Of a stretch of DNA of 7,760 bases, positions 1 through 6,366 are shown one piece after another (the stretch's first letter is position 1; every line of letters begins with the position of its first letter). Position numbers and translations under genes: made by a program. The DNA is from an uncultured Bacteroidota bacterium (GTDB taxonomy: Bacteria > Bacteroidota > Bacteroidia > Chitinophagales > Chitinophagaceae): NCBI GenBank assembly GCA_903906615.1, contig CAIVKT010000475.1, positions 1 through 7,760 of the forward strand, given 5' to 3'. The notes below the pieces were generated by a model that ran no database searches, was not told the origin of the DNA, and worked only from the letters and a program-made list of their open reading frames with translations.

Positions 1-1
1 C

Positions 2-640
2 CACGAGTTCGGGCACGGGCTGCATGGCCTGTTTGCGAGCCAGCAATATCCAATCCTCAGCGGCACGGCCACAGCCAGGGATTTCGTGGAGTTTCCTTCA
101 CAGTTCAACGAGCACTGGGCCAGCGAGCCTACGGTATTTAAGCACTATGCCACGCACTACAAAACAGGCGCGCCTATGCCACAGGAACTGCTGGACAAGA
201 TAAAGAAAGCAGCCACGTTCAACCAGGGCTATGGCCTTACCGAGATACTGGCAGCAGCATCGCTGGATATGAAGTGGCACACAATAGCGCCCGACCTGGT
301 ATTGCAAAGCGTGGATAACTTTGAGGCCGCAGCCCTGAAAATGACCCACCTGGACCTGCCACAAGTGCCTACCCGGTACCGCAGCAGCTACTTCCTTCAT
401 ATATGGAGCAATGGCTACTCGGCAGGCTATTATGCCTACCTGTGGAGCGAGATGCTGGATGATGATGCCTACGCATGGTTTGAAGAGCATGGCGGCCTGA
501 CCCGTGCCAACGGCCAGCGTTTCCGCGATATGATCCTCAGCCGTGGCAATACCATGGACCTCGGCAAAATGTTTGCCGACTTCCGCGGTCACGCACCGGA
601 TATAAAGCCGATGTTGAAGAATCGTGGGTTATCGAAATAG
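2..640 (+). CDS. dcp: Peptidyl-dipeptidase Dcp, M3 family, C-terminal part (5' end outside window)
   Basis: This is the C-terminal 212 residues of a zinc metallopeptidase that removes dipeptides from the C-termini of oligopeptides. The frame is already open at the left edge and opens with HEFGH, the M3 HEXXH motif with two zinc-ligand histidines and the catalytic Glu. The third ligand is the Glu of DFVEFPSQ, 25 residues after the second His, the spacing known for M3 enzymes. The stretch HGLFA...LSGT...RDFVEFPSQ...NEHWA is very like bacterial Dcp, which favours Dcp over oligopeptidase A. A substrate-binding segment, HIWSNGYSAGYYAYLWSE (fragment residues 133-150), carries the His and the three spaced Tyr residues known from thimet oligopeptidase. 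The N-terminal two thirds of the protein, including any signal peptide, are not visible, so the cellular location cannot be judged. No following gene on this strand is close; a hairpin lies 26 nt after the stop. Confidence 0.95.
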   Translation, partial: HEFGHGLHGLFASQQYPILSGTATARDFVEFPSQFNEHWASEPTVFKHYATHYKTGAPMPQELLDKIKKAATFNQGYGLTEILAAASLDMKWHTIAPDLVLQSVDNFEAAALKMTHLDLPQVPTRYRSSYFLHIWSNGYSAGYYAYLWSEMLDDDAYAWFEEHGGLTRANGQRFRDMILSRGNTMDLGKMFADFRGHAPDIKPMLKNRGLSK

Positions 641-666
641 TCGTTAGTAGATAGTAGATATATTTT

Positions 667-697
667 GCGCGGCACTGGCCTTTGGCTGGCGCTGCGC
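667..697 (+). terminator. GC-rich hairpin with T4, probable dcp terminator
   Basis: A 14-bp imperfect stem closes on a TTT loop. The outer GCGC pairs with GCGC and the inner GGCC pairs with GGCT/GGCG through G-T wobbles, with one A-C mismatch. It is followed directly by TTTT (698-701). It begins 26 nt after the dcp stop codon and lies in the gap between convergent genes. The T tract is short, so it may equally be the first part of a GC-rich intergenic repeat reaching to about 780. Confidence 0.4.
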
Positions 698-802
698 TTT
701 TCCTGCGGGAGGTCGCTTTATGCTCGCGATGGGTTTCCCCCTTGTAGCGTGGCTTGTGCGTTGGCGAAGGCGGCAGGTGGATGTTTATGTAATAACATGA
801 AA

Positions 803-822
803 AGTGCTTTGCTATCTGCACT
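803..822 (-). terminator. Weak hairpin after the 334-aa lipoprotein gene
   Basis: Read on the minus strand, AGTGC and GCACT form a 5-bp stem around a 10-nt loop, followed by TTT and then C. It starts 3 nt after the stop codon of the lipoprotein gene. The stem is short and the T tract minimal, so this is only a candidate end of transcription. Confidence 0.22.
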
Positions 823-825
823 CAA

Positions 826-1830
826 TTACATTACTTGCTGTATATACCCATAATATCGTGGGTTGTTGTTGCCATTGGGCAGTTCGTTATATACACGGTA
901 CAGGATGGTTTTGTTGGCTTTGTCTATGCCGTATAACAGGGTAGGAGTGGATTTCCGAATCAGGTCGTTTTCCTGTTTCAGGGCCACGGTATCGGCTACA
1001 TTTACAGTAGACTGGTACATGACCATTGGCACGAAAGCCCCCTGGTACACCTGGTAGCGCACATCTACCACTTTTGGTTTTGTCTTGATCTCGTTGAAGG
1101 TGTAGGGGAGGGTATACTTGTCGTCAGTCAGTTTGATGAGGGTGTCAACGAAGGTATTGATCTCCGTTTGTTTTTTATACTGGAAGGAGCGCCCGCCGGG
1201 TATCATGCAGTCTTTGGCCAGGCCCATAGTGGCTTCGGCATCGGTGAGGTAGCCGCTTTTCTCCAGCGACTGCGCCTGGTGGTATTGCTCAATGGCGTTC
1301 CTGCGGCCCAGCGAATAGTTCTCGCCATACAGGTTGTTGATCTTCCACTTGCCCTTCGTATTGATGTACACGAGGGTCAGCATTACTTCGTTGATGGAGT
1401 CGCCGGCAATGAGCATGGCAATGTAGGTTTCGGGTACCGGTGTGGTTACTTTCATGGTGTATTCCTTATCTCCCCTGCCTGAAGCAAGGGCGATGGTATC
1501 ACCGTATTTGGCATGGCTGATGTAAAACTCATCGAATATGCGGTACTTCCTGTCTTTCATTACCTTTTGCATATTGGGCATGAACTTGCCCGCAAAATCG
1601 GGCCCCAGCGAACTTACTAACGTGTCGGTGAACATTTGGCTGAGTTTCTCATAGTTGTTCTCGCACATGATGGTGTATACCTCGCCGTTAAGCGCTTCTA
1701 TGGTTGCCTTTACCTTGGGGTCTATCTTGTCGTTTTGCGTTACCTGTTCTTTACCCGCACCGCTGGTGCAGCTTTGGGACAGCAGCAATATAAATACTAA
1801 AAGAGTCAGGCATTTTTTCATGGCAGGCAT
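826..1830 (-). CDS. Uncharacterised lipoprotein, 334 aa
   Basis: I do not recognise a named family. The N-terminus has a lipoprotein signal: MKKC, a hydrophobic run LTLLVFILLLSQS, then the lipobox Cys (residue 21 from the first Met). It is therefore expected to be lipid-anchored in the envelope. The first Met (ATG at 1830) is followed by a second at residue 4 (1821), which gives the more typical MKK start; neither has a Shine-Dalgarno site, as usual in Bacteroidota. Residues 40-168 read as a helical start (EALNGEVYTIMCENNYEKLSQMF) followed by strands ending in GKWKINNLYGE, which resembles the NTF2-like/DUF3887 layout (inference). Residues 178-210 look like a helical hairpin of TPR type. The C-terminal ~110 residues are beta-rich and rich in Tyr, Thr and Asn. 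It lies 92 bp downstream of the cytochrome-like lipoprotein gene on the same strand, but nothing ties the two functionally. Confidence 0.85.
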   Translation of the reverse strand: MPAMKKCLTLLVFILLLSQSCTSGAGKEQVTQNDKIDPKVKATIEALNGEVYTIMCENNYEKLSQMFTDTLVSSLGPDFAGKFMPNMQKVMKDRKYRIFDEFYISHAKYGDTIALASGRGDKEYTMKVTTPVPETYIAMLIAGDSINEVMLTLVYINTKGKWKINNLYGENYSLGRRNAIEQYHQAQSLEKSGYLTDAEATMGLAKDCMIPGGRSFQYKKQTEINTFVDTLIKLTDDKYTLPYTFNEIKTKPKVVDVRYQVYQGAFVPMVMYQSTVNVADTVALKQENDLIRKSTPTLLYGIDKANKTILYRVYNELPNGNNNPRYYGYIQQVM

Positions 1831-1922
1831 TTTTGAGCAGGTAAGGTAAGGCGGTATTGAATACGAAGTGCGTTTATTTTACTTTCTCGCCCTGTTTTTC
1901 TGCATGCCACCCCAAAGGCTCC

Positions 1923-2642
1923 CTAATTATTCTGCGCGCCGGCCTGTATCCATTTGCTCACCTGGGTGATCTTGCACTCAGAGAGCTGTGCGCCGCCCAG
2001 CGGCATTTGGTTGTAGCCTGTGGCGTGTTGCAGGTCGCCAAGGAGCTTGCCGTTTTGTGCCTGTATGAGCAGGGCTGAATAAGTATCCAGGATGATGCCG
2101 CCGCCCGAGCCTGCTGCCACGGCCGTGGCATGGCAGCCATAGCAATAGTTGTTGAGTATAGGCACTATTGCGGCTGCATAAGTATATTTAGTGGTGTCGC
2201 AGTTTACCGGGCAATCGGTGTCGTTGGGTGCGCCCTTGTTTATCCACCTGCTGATGAGGCTGAGTTGTGTGCTGTCTAATTTTGGCGTAGGGGCTTTTGG
2301 CATTTTGCCGCTGGTACATTCTGTGTACAGCTTGCTGGCGCTGCTGTTGCCTTTCACCAGGCCCTTTGCTATGATGGTATTGTAGGTAGTGAGGTTGTAG
2401 CCTTTTTCATTGGAGGCTGCATTGTGGCAGCCGCTTTTGGCGCAGTAGGCGATAAAGATGGGCAATACATCGCGCTGAAAACAAACAGAGGTATCAATAA
2501 CATCGGTGGTGGTGTCTGTATTATTGGTATTGTTCACTTTAACTACTGCTACACCGTCAATAGCGCCTTGCGGCTTGTGGGTGCAGGCATAAAAGCTGAT
2601 AAACACAAGCATTACGCAAACTAAAACAACATATTTCTTCAT
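1923..2642 (-). CDS. Two-domain c-type cytochrome-like lipoprotein
   Basis: This 239-aa lipoprotein has signal MKKYVVLVCVMLVFISFYA and lipobox Cys20, followed by a Thr/Asn-rich linker. Two related modules follow. Module 1 (about 52-140) has DVLPIFIAYCAKSGCHN, a CX4CH heme-attachment-like motif (Cys67, Cys72, His73), then GKMPKAP and the end helix LISRWINKGAPN. Module 2 (about 155-239) has IVPILNNYCYGCHAT, a canonical CXXCH (Cys167, Cys170, His171), then NQMPLGG and the end helix QVSKWIQAGAQN. Met114 and Met213 are candidate distal heme ligands. The pattern matches the cytochrome c-like modules (PSCyt1-like/'planctomycete cytochrome C') common in Bacteroidota lipoproteins; the family link is from memory of such sequences. 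The likely role is electron transfer, or a heme-bearing structural role, at the periplasmic face of the envelope. Extra cysteines (54, 109, 144, 148, 223) could form disulfides. No oxidase or dehydrogenase partner is in view. Confidence 0.85.
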   Translation of the reverse strand: MKKYVVLVCVMLVFISFYACTHKPQGAIDGVAVVKVNNTNNTDTTTDVIDTSVCFQRDVLPIFIAYCAKSGCHNAASNEKGYNLTTYNTIIAKGLVKGNSSASKLYTECTSGKMPKAPTPKLDSTQLSLISRWINKGAPNDTDCPVNCDTTKYTYAAAIVPILNNYCYGCHATAVAAGSGGGIILDTYSALLIQAQNGKLLGDLQHATGYNQMPLGGAQLSECKITQVSKWIQAGAQNN

Positions 2643-2751
2643 AACGATCGTAAATAAGTTGCGAAAGTAGTATGCAAAAATTCCCGCACTGTTACGTAAT
2701 CGTTATGCCTGTATTAATTTTGGGGCGGAAGTGGTAAGCAGTATTTTTTGT

Positions 2752-2874
2752 TCATGGTTCTCTTTTGACCGTTTTGATAGAATCGTTCCACTCGCGTATG
2801 GTTGTCATCATGCCGATAATTGCAGACATCACCATCGCATACCACTTGTACAGCCTGCTTTTTTTCTCACTCAT
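2752..2874 (-). CDS. Possible small protein, 40 aa, hypothetical
   Basis: An ORF reads MSEKKSRLYKWYAMVMSAII and continues GMMTTIREWNDSIKTVKREP. It has a basic N-terminus, a hydrophobic stretch WYAMVMSAIIGMM, too short for a classical transmembrane helix but possible as an amphipathic or short membrane segment, and a charged tail. Codons such as CTG, GGC, ACC and CGC match neighbouring genes. It sits between two lipoprotein genes on the same strand. A longer in-frame version from 2943 would overlap the end of the upstream gene, so the start at 2874 is preferred. No family is recognised, and it may be chance. Confidence 0.35.
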   Translation of the reverse strand: MSEKKSRLYKWYAMVMSAIIGMMTTIREWNDSIKTVKREP

Positions 2875-2918
2875 TCTGTGAACGAAAATGCAATAGTTCT
2901 GAGTGAAAATGGAGCGGC

Positions 2919-3518
2919 CTAAAAATCCCCTTTCTTGAAGCACACACCATTGGGTGGTGTGCCACCCAGCACGGGCGATGTATTGGGAGTGGTAGCACAG
3001 GTATAGCCACCGGGTATGAATTTATCGCCCCATGCCTGGCAATCTGTCAATGAACAGAATGGCCCGTCTGACCCCTGGGCTCCGCCCATAGTGGTAGCGC
3101 ATTGGGTAGAACCATTACAATTCCAGTTGGCATAGTAATAACCGCTTGTGCCGGTGCCTGATGCGCCTCCACTACAATTGAGGGAATAGGCATTGCATTG
3201 ATTGGCAATAACGGTAAAACTGTCGTTCCAGGTAGTGGTGCCGGCGCTGGCATGGAGGAGGTATTTGCCCGCTGCCAGTGTGAAGGTAGCTGTGCCTGCC
3301 TGGCCGCAGGCCGGTGTGCCATTGGCGAAAAATTTAGTGATGATTTGTGTACTGCCGTTGCAGGTGGCTGTGATGTTTCCCTGGCCACAATCCTGTGTGA
3401 CAAAGAAGACCACTTGCGTGGCGGTGGCAGACGATGATCCGCTTTTGGTGCAGCCCTGTGCGCAGAGCATAACGATACAAATAACTGTGGCTGCAAAGAA
3501 GAACTGTTTCATACGCAT
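2919..3518 (-). CDS. Cysteine-rich lipoprotein, 199 aa
   Basis: The N-terminus MRMKQFFFAATVICIVMLCA with lipobox Cys23 (AQGC) marks a lipoprotein; Met3 (ATG at 3512) is an equally good start. Eleven cysteines follow. Residues 35-116 form a small beta-rich domain with Cys44, 53, 71, 108 and 115, containing ATFTLAAGKYLLHASAGT and a strand FTVIANQCNAYSLNC, like a carbohydrate-binding or Ig-like fold (inference). A Gly/Ser/Thr linker (116-126) leads to a C-terminal module, 127-199, with Cys134, 140, 155, 160, 174 and 193, including NWNCNGSTQC, GPFCSLTDCQAWG and the tail GVCFKKGDF. Six cysteines there suggest three disulfides in an exported module. I do not recognise a named domain and no function is assigned. 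Confidence 0.85.
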   Translation of the reverse strand: MRMKQFFFAATVICIVMLCAQGCTKSGSSSATATQVVFFVTQDCGQGNITATCNGSTQIITKFFANGTPACGQAGTATFTLAAGKYLLHASAGTTTWNDSFTVIANQCNAYSLNCSGGASGTGTSGYYYANWNCNGSTQCATTMGGAQGSDGPFCSLTDCQAWGDKFIPGGYTCATTPNTSPVLGGTPPNGVCFKKGDF

Positions 3519-3595
3519 GATTTTACGTCATGATATAAAGTTAGTACTATTATATTGGAAATGGGGATTATTTTTTATGGATAGAGAAGGGGCAT

Positions 3596-3927
3596 CTATT
3601 CGTTGACAACAATTACATGTTTCCCTGGTGTACTATTTAGCGTATGTATTATTTCCGGAACCAACGGCTTAATTTGTTTCAACGTATTTCTAAACACGTC
3701 AAGCACAATGATCGGGCAGGGAAGGGTGGTATTGTTTTGTTGATATGGGATATTCTTGTCTACAACTATCCAGCAATCAAAATTATGTTCTTTAATAAGT
3801 TTTAGTAAAGCACCGTTCTTTATACCATTCCACTTCATATCATTGACCGTTAGTACCTCGAAAGTATCTGTAGGAAATAGCTTTTTTAAAAACGAACGTC
3901 TATATTTTCATCAAGCAATATCTTCAT
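3596..3927 (-). pseudogene. DUF5615-type PIN-like toxin, frameshifted after codon 13
   Basis: The gene starts with ATG at 3927, in an ATGA overlap with the antitoxin stop, and reads MKILLDENIDVRF before a TAA at 3886-3888. Moving to the -1 frame at the T5A6 run (3882-3892) restores LKKLFPTDTFEVLTVND and then the ORF MKWNGIKNG... down to the stop at 3596, giving a 110-aa protein. The LLDEN start, VND-WNGIKNG segment and WIVVDKNI strand are the conserved pieces of DUF5615, a PIN-like RNase fold. Asp6, Asp30 and Asp57 of the restored protein are likely acidic active-site residues. One missing T (T6 instead of T5) would repair the gene, so a one-base loss, phase variation or a sequencing error are all possible. 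The part from 3838 to 3596 (80 aa) is open alone but lacks the first acidic strand and should be inactive. Confidence 0.75.
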
Positions 3928-4142
3928 GCAGCTATCTCTGAGATGATCTTTGTTGCTGCGAGGTCAATGACCGCCTCGGCTTGCTCGCGTGATACTGAAG
4001 GAAAACCAATCAGGAATTCATCAAGAGAACTATCTTCGAGATAATCGAACAGCGTTTTTACCGTTACCCGTGTACCCCTGAAAACAGGCTCACCGGCTGC
4101 GGTATCTTTATCTGCTACAACGTATTTATCCAGGACAGTCAT
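3924..4142 (-). CDS. DUF433 family antitoxin
   Basis: The 72-aa protein matches the DUF433 pattern from end to end: an opening strand VLDKYVVADKD, the signature GEPVFRGTRVTVKTLFDYLE, then a helical part SSLDEFLIGFPSVSREQAEA and the helix VIDLAATKII. DUF433 proteins are small helix-turn-helix proteins typically paired with a DUF5615 PIN-like toxin, and here the toxin gene follows with a 4-nt ATGA overlap, which implies translational coupling. The protein is expected to neutralise the toxin and to repress its own promoter. It appears intact, whereas its toxin partner is frameshifted, the usual order of decay for such modules. An imperfect dyad lies just upstream of the start. Confidence 0.88.
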   Translation of the reverse strand: MTVLDKYVVADKDTAAGEPVFRGTRVTVKTLFDYLEDSSLDEFLIGFPSVSREQAEAVIDLAATKIISEIAA

Positions 4143-4155
4143 CGTTACCTTTTAT

Positions 4156-4167
4156 GCTAAATTAAGC
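4156..4167. promoter_or_regulatory. Imperfect dyad upstream of the DUF433 gene, possible operator
   Basis: GCTAAATTAAGC pairs in five of six positions about its centre. It lies 14-25 nt upstream of the antitoxin ATG, where an autoregulatory site would be expected. The site is short and AT-rich, so chance is a real alternative. Confidence 0.22.
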
Positions 4168-4254
4168 TATTTTAGGGAATTGGCGTTTTTTGCGGCTGCA
4201 ACCGCTGCCCGGCATCCTTTTACCAACGAAAAAATAGGAAAGCGAGTGCAACAC

Positions 4255-4980
4255 TTATGTAAGCACAAACGCTTCACCCACCGGAGCTTCATAAGGTGTT
4301 TTGCCTTTTAGGAATATCCGTGCGCCATTGATGCCGCCGATGTATAATTCGTGGGTAGTGGCGAAGTCGGTGGATATGCTGATGTAAGCGCCTTCGCGCA
4401 GCCCAATAACGGGGGTATCGTTTTCCTGGTGAAACTCAGCAAGGCGCTGGTCGCGCGTTTCGCCCTTGTGGCTGGTAGCAGGGTCGGGGTCCAGGTAGTG
4501 GGGATTGATCTGGTAGCTGAACAAGTTAAGCCCGTCAAACCCATCCTGTGGATATAGGATAGGCATGTCATTGGTAGTGCATATGCTGCGGGTGGCCATG
4601 TTGGTGCCGGCGCTGCTGCCCATATAGCGCATGTTGCCGGATAGCACCGCCTCGCGTATGGGGTCCATAAGCCCTTGCTGCTGCAACTCATGCAGCAGGC
4701 GAAAGGTGTTGCCGCCACCAATGAAGATCACCTGGTGGTCAGTAAACATGCGGTCGCGCTCTACGGTATGTATCCCCTTTACGGCAATGCCCAGTGTGCT
4801 GAAGAAAGTGCGTACCTTATCGGTATAAGAATCCCACTCGCTGCGTGCAGCCGCATAGGGTACAAACAGCACAGGCGTAGTAATGCCGGCTGTGAGGCGG
4901 AGTATGGCATCTTTATTACACTCCAGGTAGCCATAGCCATGCACGGCCGAGCTGGATATAAGCAGTATAGAATTTTGCAT
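4255..4980 (-). CDS. pepE: Peptidase E (dipeptidase E), S51 family
   Basis: This 241-aa protein is a serine dipeptidase expected to act in the cytoplasm on dipeptides with N-terminal aspartate. Its length is close to the ~229 aa of E. coli PepE. The nucleophile motif GSSAGTN (residues 121-127; Ser123 followed by AGTN) matches the S51 Ser-Ala-Gly-x-Asn motif. Asp138 (TTNDMP) and His161 (NPHYLD) sit where E. coli Asp135 and His157 are expected. Other family features are VLFVPYAAA (37-45) and FIGGGNT (86-92). The frame stays open upstream to an ATG at 5106, but the extra 42 residues (MLNSKYNKLSPCCLFHYHV...) do not resemble the family, and MQNSILLISSS at 4980 aligns with the usual N-terminus. No signal peptide is seen. 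The gene is divergent from the GNAT-like gene, with 148 bp between them. Confidence 0.93.
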   Translation of the reverse strand: MQNSILLISSSAVHGYGYLECNKDAILRLTAGITTPVLFVPYAAARSEWDSYTDKVRTFFSTLGIAVKGIHTVERDRMFTDHQVIFIGGGNTFRLLHELQQQGLMDPIREAVLSGNMRYMGSSAGTNMATRSICTTNDMPILYPQDGFDGLNLFSYQINPHYLDPDPATSHKGETRDQRLAEFHQENDTPVIGLREGAYISISTDFATTHELYIGGINGARIFLKGKTPYEAPVGEAFVLT

Positions 4981-4998
4981 TGTGGTGTTTTGTGGTGT
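4981..4998 (-). repeat. Direct repeat ACACCACA x2 abutting the pepE start
   Basis: On the minus strand two copies of ACACCACA, 10 nt apart, occupy the 18 nt directly before the pepE ATG (plus strand TGTGGTGT at 4981-4988 and 4991-4998). This is where a ribosome binding site would sit, and no Shine-Dalgarno is present. It may affect translation initiation or be a chance simple repeat. Confidence 0.3.
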
Positions 4999-5087
4999 GA
5001 AGGTATAAAATTGGGTGGAGGGATGAGCGAATACCGCTACATGCTTGTAAACATGGTAGTGGAACAAACAACAAGGCGATAATTTAT

Positions 5088-5095
5088 TATATTTG
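5088..5095 (+). promoter_or_regulatory. Bacteroidota-type -7 element for the GNAT-like gene
   Basis: TATATTTG fits the TAnnTTTG consensus used by the primary sigma factor of Bacteroidota. It lies 33 nt before the ATG at 5129, leaving a leader of roughly 20-30 nt. No clear TTG-type -33 element is seen at the expected distance upstream. Confidence 0.4.
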
Positions 5096-5128
5096 CTATT
5101 GAGCATATTGATTATAAAATTTGCCTGA

Positions 5129-5875
5129 ATGAATTTGAGTCCGCAAGAATATAAGTTTACCGATGACGATGCACAGCGTATTGTTTCGTTAGGCTATACA
5201 CTTATAAAGCAAGGAACGCTTTCATTTACATATTTTATGGTTCAGGAATTTCCTGACTTTGATCTATTAGCTCTTTTAGAGGAGCTTGAACGTTCATTCA
5301 CTCCTGCTACCCATCTTGTTATCCACAGAGAAATTAGTTTCCAGGAAACTGTTCCATACTTGAGAATCAATTACAGGAATAATTTCGTTGCAATAAATGA
5401 TGCACTGATCTTTGATCGTGAATTTTTTAAAGTTGGCTTGCAAATAAGGGTGAATCATAATTATTGTGTTTTGCCTATAAGCGAGCGAGGTAAAGGATTA
5501 GTGAAAAATGTTTTTCAGACAAGCCTTCAGCAATACATTAATATGGGGCTTGGGATGATCTTAGTACATGCAGGATTAGAGCAAGGTGGTTATGTTTGGG
5601 CGAAACATGGATTTGTTGCTATTGAGAGACACGAAGTGGAGTACATACTGGACGATGCGCGCATGAAGCTGTCCGCATCAGAGTTTATCCCTGTAAAGCA
5701 TATTTTTGATAAGTACTATGCCGATTTTCCGCAGGGAAAAGAGTTTCCAATGATATTGTGGGCTTTATATGCACCTATGAAGGTAATCTTATCCGGTTCA
5801 GACTGGCATGGAGCGCTTGATTTACAAAATCCAAAACAATTCCGTAATTTTATAAGCTATGTATTCAGACAATAA
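5129..5875 (+). CDS. Divergent GNAT-like protein, 248 aa, function unknown
   Basis: No named family is certain. The centre resembles a Gcn5-related N-acetyltransferase. Strand NHNYCVLPIS is followed by ERGKGLVKNVFQTSLQQYINMG (119-140), where R120-G-K-G123 recalls the acetyl-CoA loop [Q/R]xxGx[G/A] but with Val125 at the last position. Next come strand MILVHAG and GGYVWAKHGFVA (153-164), which looks like the GYYTWPRxGF segment seen in a subgroup of GNAT-fold proteins. The N-terminal ~105 residues (helical, then IHREISFQETVPYLRINYRN) and the C-terminal part (175-248, with WALYAPMKVILSGSDWHGALDL) are not recognised. No signal peptide or membrane segment is seen. The stop overlaps the next gene by 17 nt, so the two should be co-translated. 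The gene is more AT-rich than pepE. The GNAT assignment is inference from motif order; it could be a related fold without acetyltransferase activity. Confidence 0.82.
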   Translation: MNLSPQEYKFTDDDAQRIVSLGYTLIKQGTLSFTYFMVQEFPDFDLLALLEELERSFTPATHLVIHREISFQETVPYLRINYRNNFVAINDALIFDREFFKVGLQIRVNHNYCVLPISERGKGLVKNVFQTSLQQYINMGLGMILVHAGLEQGGYVWAKHGFVAIERHEVEYILDDARMKLSASEFIPVKHIFDKYYADFPQGKEFPMILWALYAPMKVILSGSDWHGALDLQNPKQFRNFISYVFRQ

Positions 5876-6200
5876 CATCCATGGAGACTCCGGCTCGGTT
5901 GGCGAAGAACTGCTGATCAATATATCAGACCTGGAACAGAAAGTTATGGTAGTAGATAAGGCTGTGGAAGAAGGTTATTTTACGCTTGATGATGCCTTAC
6001 CGCTTTATGGCCTTACCGCAAGGGAATACGTTGCCTATCTTTTCTTAAAAAATAAATCTACGCCGGACACACAGCAACATCAACTGTCTGAAATGCTTTC
6101 ATTAATCGTAAAAGTATATCACGGCATCAGCAACCAGTTTGACCCCCGCGGTAAGAAGATGATGCACGAATTAGAAACAGTTGCGAAAGGTCTTTCCTGA
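5859..6200 (+). CDS. Hypothetical protein, 113 aa, HTH-like segment
   Basis: The family is not recognised. The N-terminal ~18 residues look disordered (MYSDNNIHGDSGSVGEE). Then come a strand or helix LLINISDLEQKVMVVDKAVE and EEGYFTLDDALPLYGLTAREYVAYLFLK (about 37-64), which has the look of a helix-turn-helix of the 'TLxEALxLYGLTxEE' kind. An amphipathic C-terminal helix pair (74-112) completes it. The start at 5859 overlaps the preceding gene by 17 nt in another frame; the next Met, at 5946, would cut into the ordered part. The tight coupling suggests the two proteins act together, for example as a DNA-binding or inhibitory partner of the GNAT-like protein. That role is inference only. Confidence 0.8.
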   Translation: MYSDNNIHGDSGSVGEELLINISDLEQKVMVVDKAVEEGYFTLDDALPLYGLTAREYVAYLFLKNKSTPDTQQHQLSEMLSLIVKVYHGISNQFDPRGKKMMHELETVAKGLS

Positions 6201-6213
6201 AAATCATTTGTAC

Positions 6214-6339
6214 ATGACTAAATCAAAAACGAAATTACAAAAGGTAGCAGGAAAGGGTACGGTATCAAGAGCTGTGATAAGAAAAGCTGTAATGATAGCA
6301 TTTGGCATTGATAGCAAATCTGTGCGCAAGAACTCCTGA
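6214..6339 (+). CDS. Small basic protein, 41 aa, hypothetical
   Basis: An ATG 13 nt after the preceding stop opens a 41-codon frame: MTKSKTKLQKVAGKGTVSRA, then VIRKAVMIAFGIDSKSVRKNS. It is strongly basic (Lys/Arg-rich) with a predicted helix VSRAVIRKAVMIAFGI. The close spacing and strand suggest it is the third gene of the GNAT-like operon. After the TGA the frame stays open for twelve more codons to a TAG at 6376-6378, so it could also be the remnant of a longer protein. No family is recognised. Confidence 0.45.
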   Translation: MTKSKTKLQKVAGKGTVSRAVIRKAVMIAFGIDSKSVRKNS

Positions 6340-6366
6340 AAAATATTCGAGGAAGATTGTGTGCTT

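Noticed and set aside
98..592. Long minus-strand ORF (164 codons) opposite dcp
   Set aside because: It lies entirely antisense to the clear M3 peptidase frame, and its cysteine- and histidine-scattered product has no family features; a shadow ORF.
1168..1482. Plus-strand ORF of 104 codons opposite the 334-aa lipoprotein
   Set aside because: It is antisense to a gene with a lipoprotein signal and shows no domain.
3047..3606. ORFs on both strands overlapping the cysteine-rich lipoprotein
   Set aside because: The lipoprotein frame has a signal peptide, lipobox and ordered cysteines; the other frames give low-complexity products.
4192..4205. GCGG...CCGC dyad between pepE and the antitoxin gene as a pepE terminator
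   Set aside because: The stem is only 4 bp, and on the pepE strand it is followed by A residues rather than T.
4308..5082. ORFs in other frames over pepE (137 aa minus, 135 aa plus, and shorter)
   Set aside because: The PepE frame carries the catalytic Ser, Asp and His in family order; the others are shadows.
4981..5106. 42-residue N-terminal extension of PepE to the ATG at 5106
   Set aside because: The extension does not resemble the family and would cover the divergent intergenic region with the direct repeat next to the MQNSILL start.
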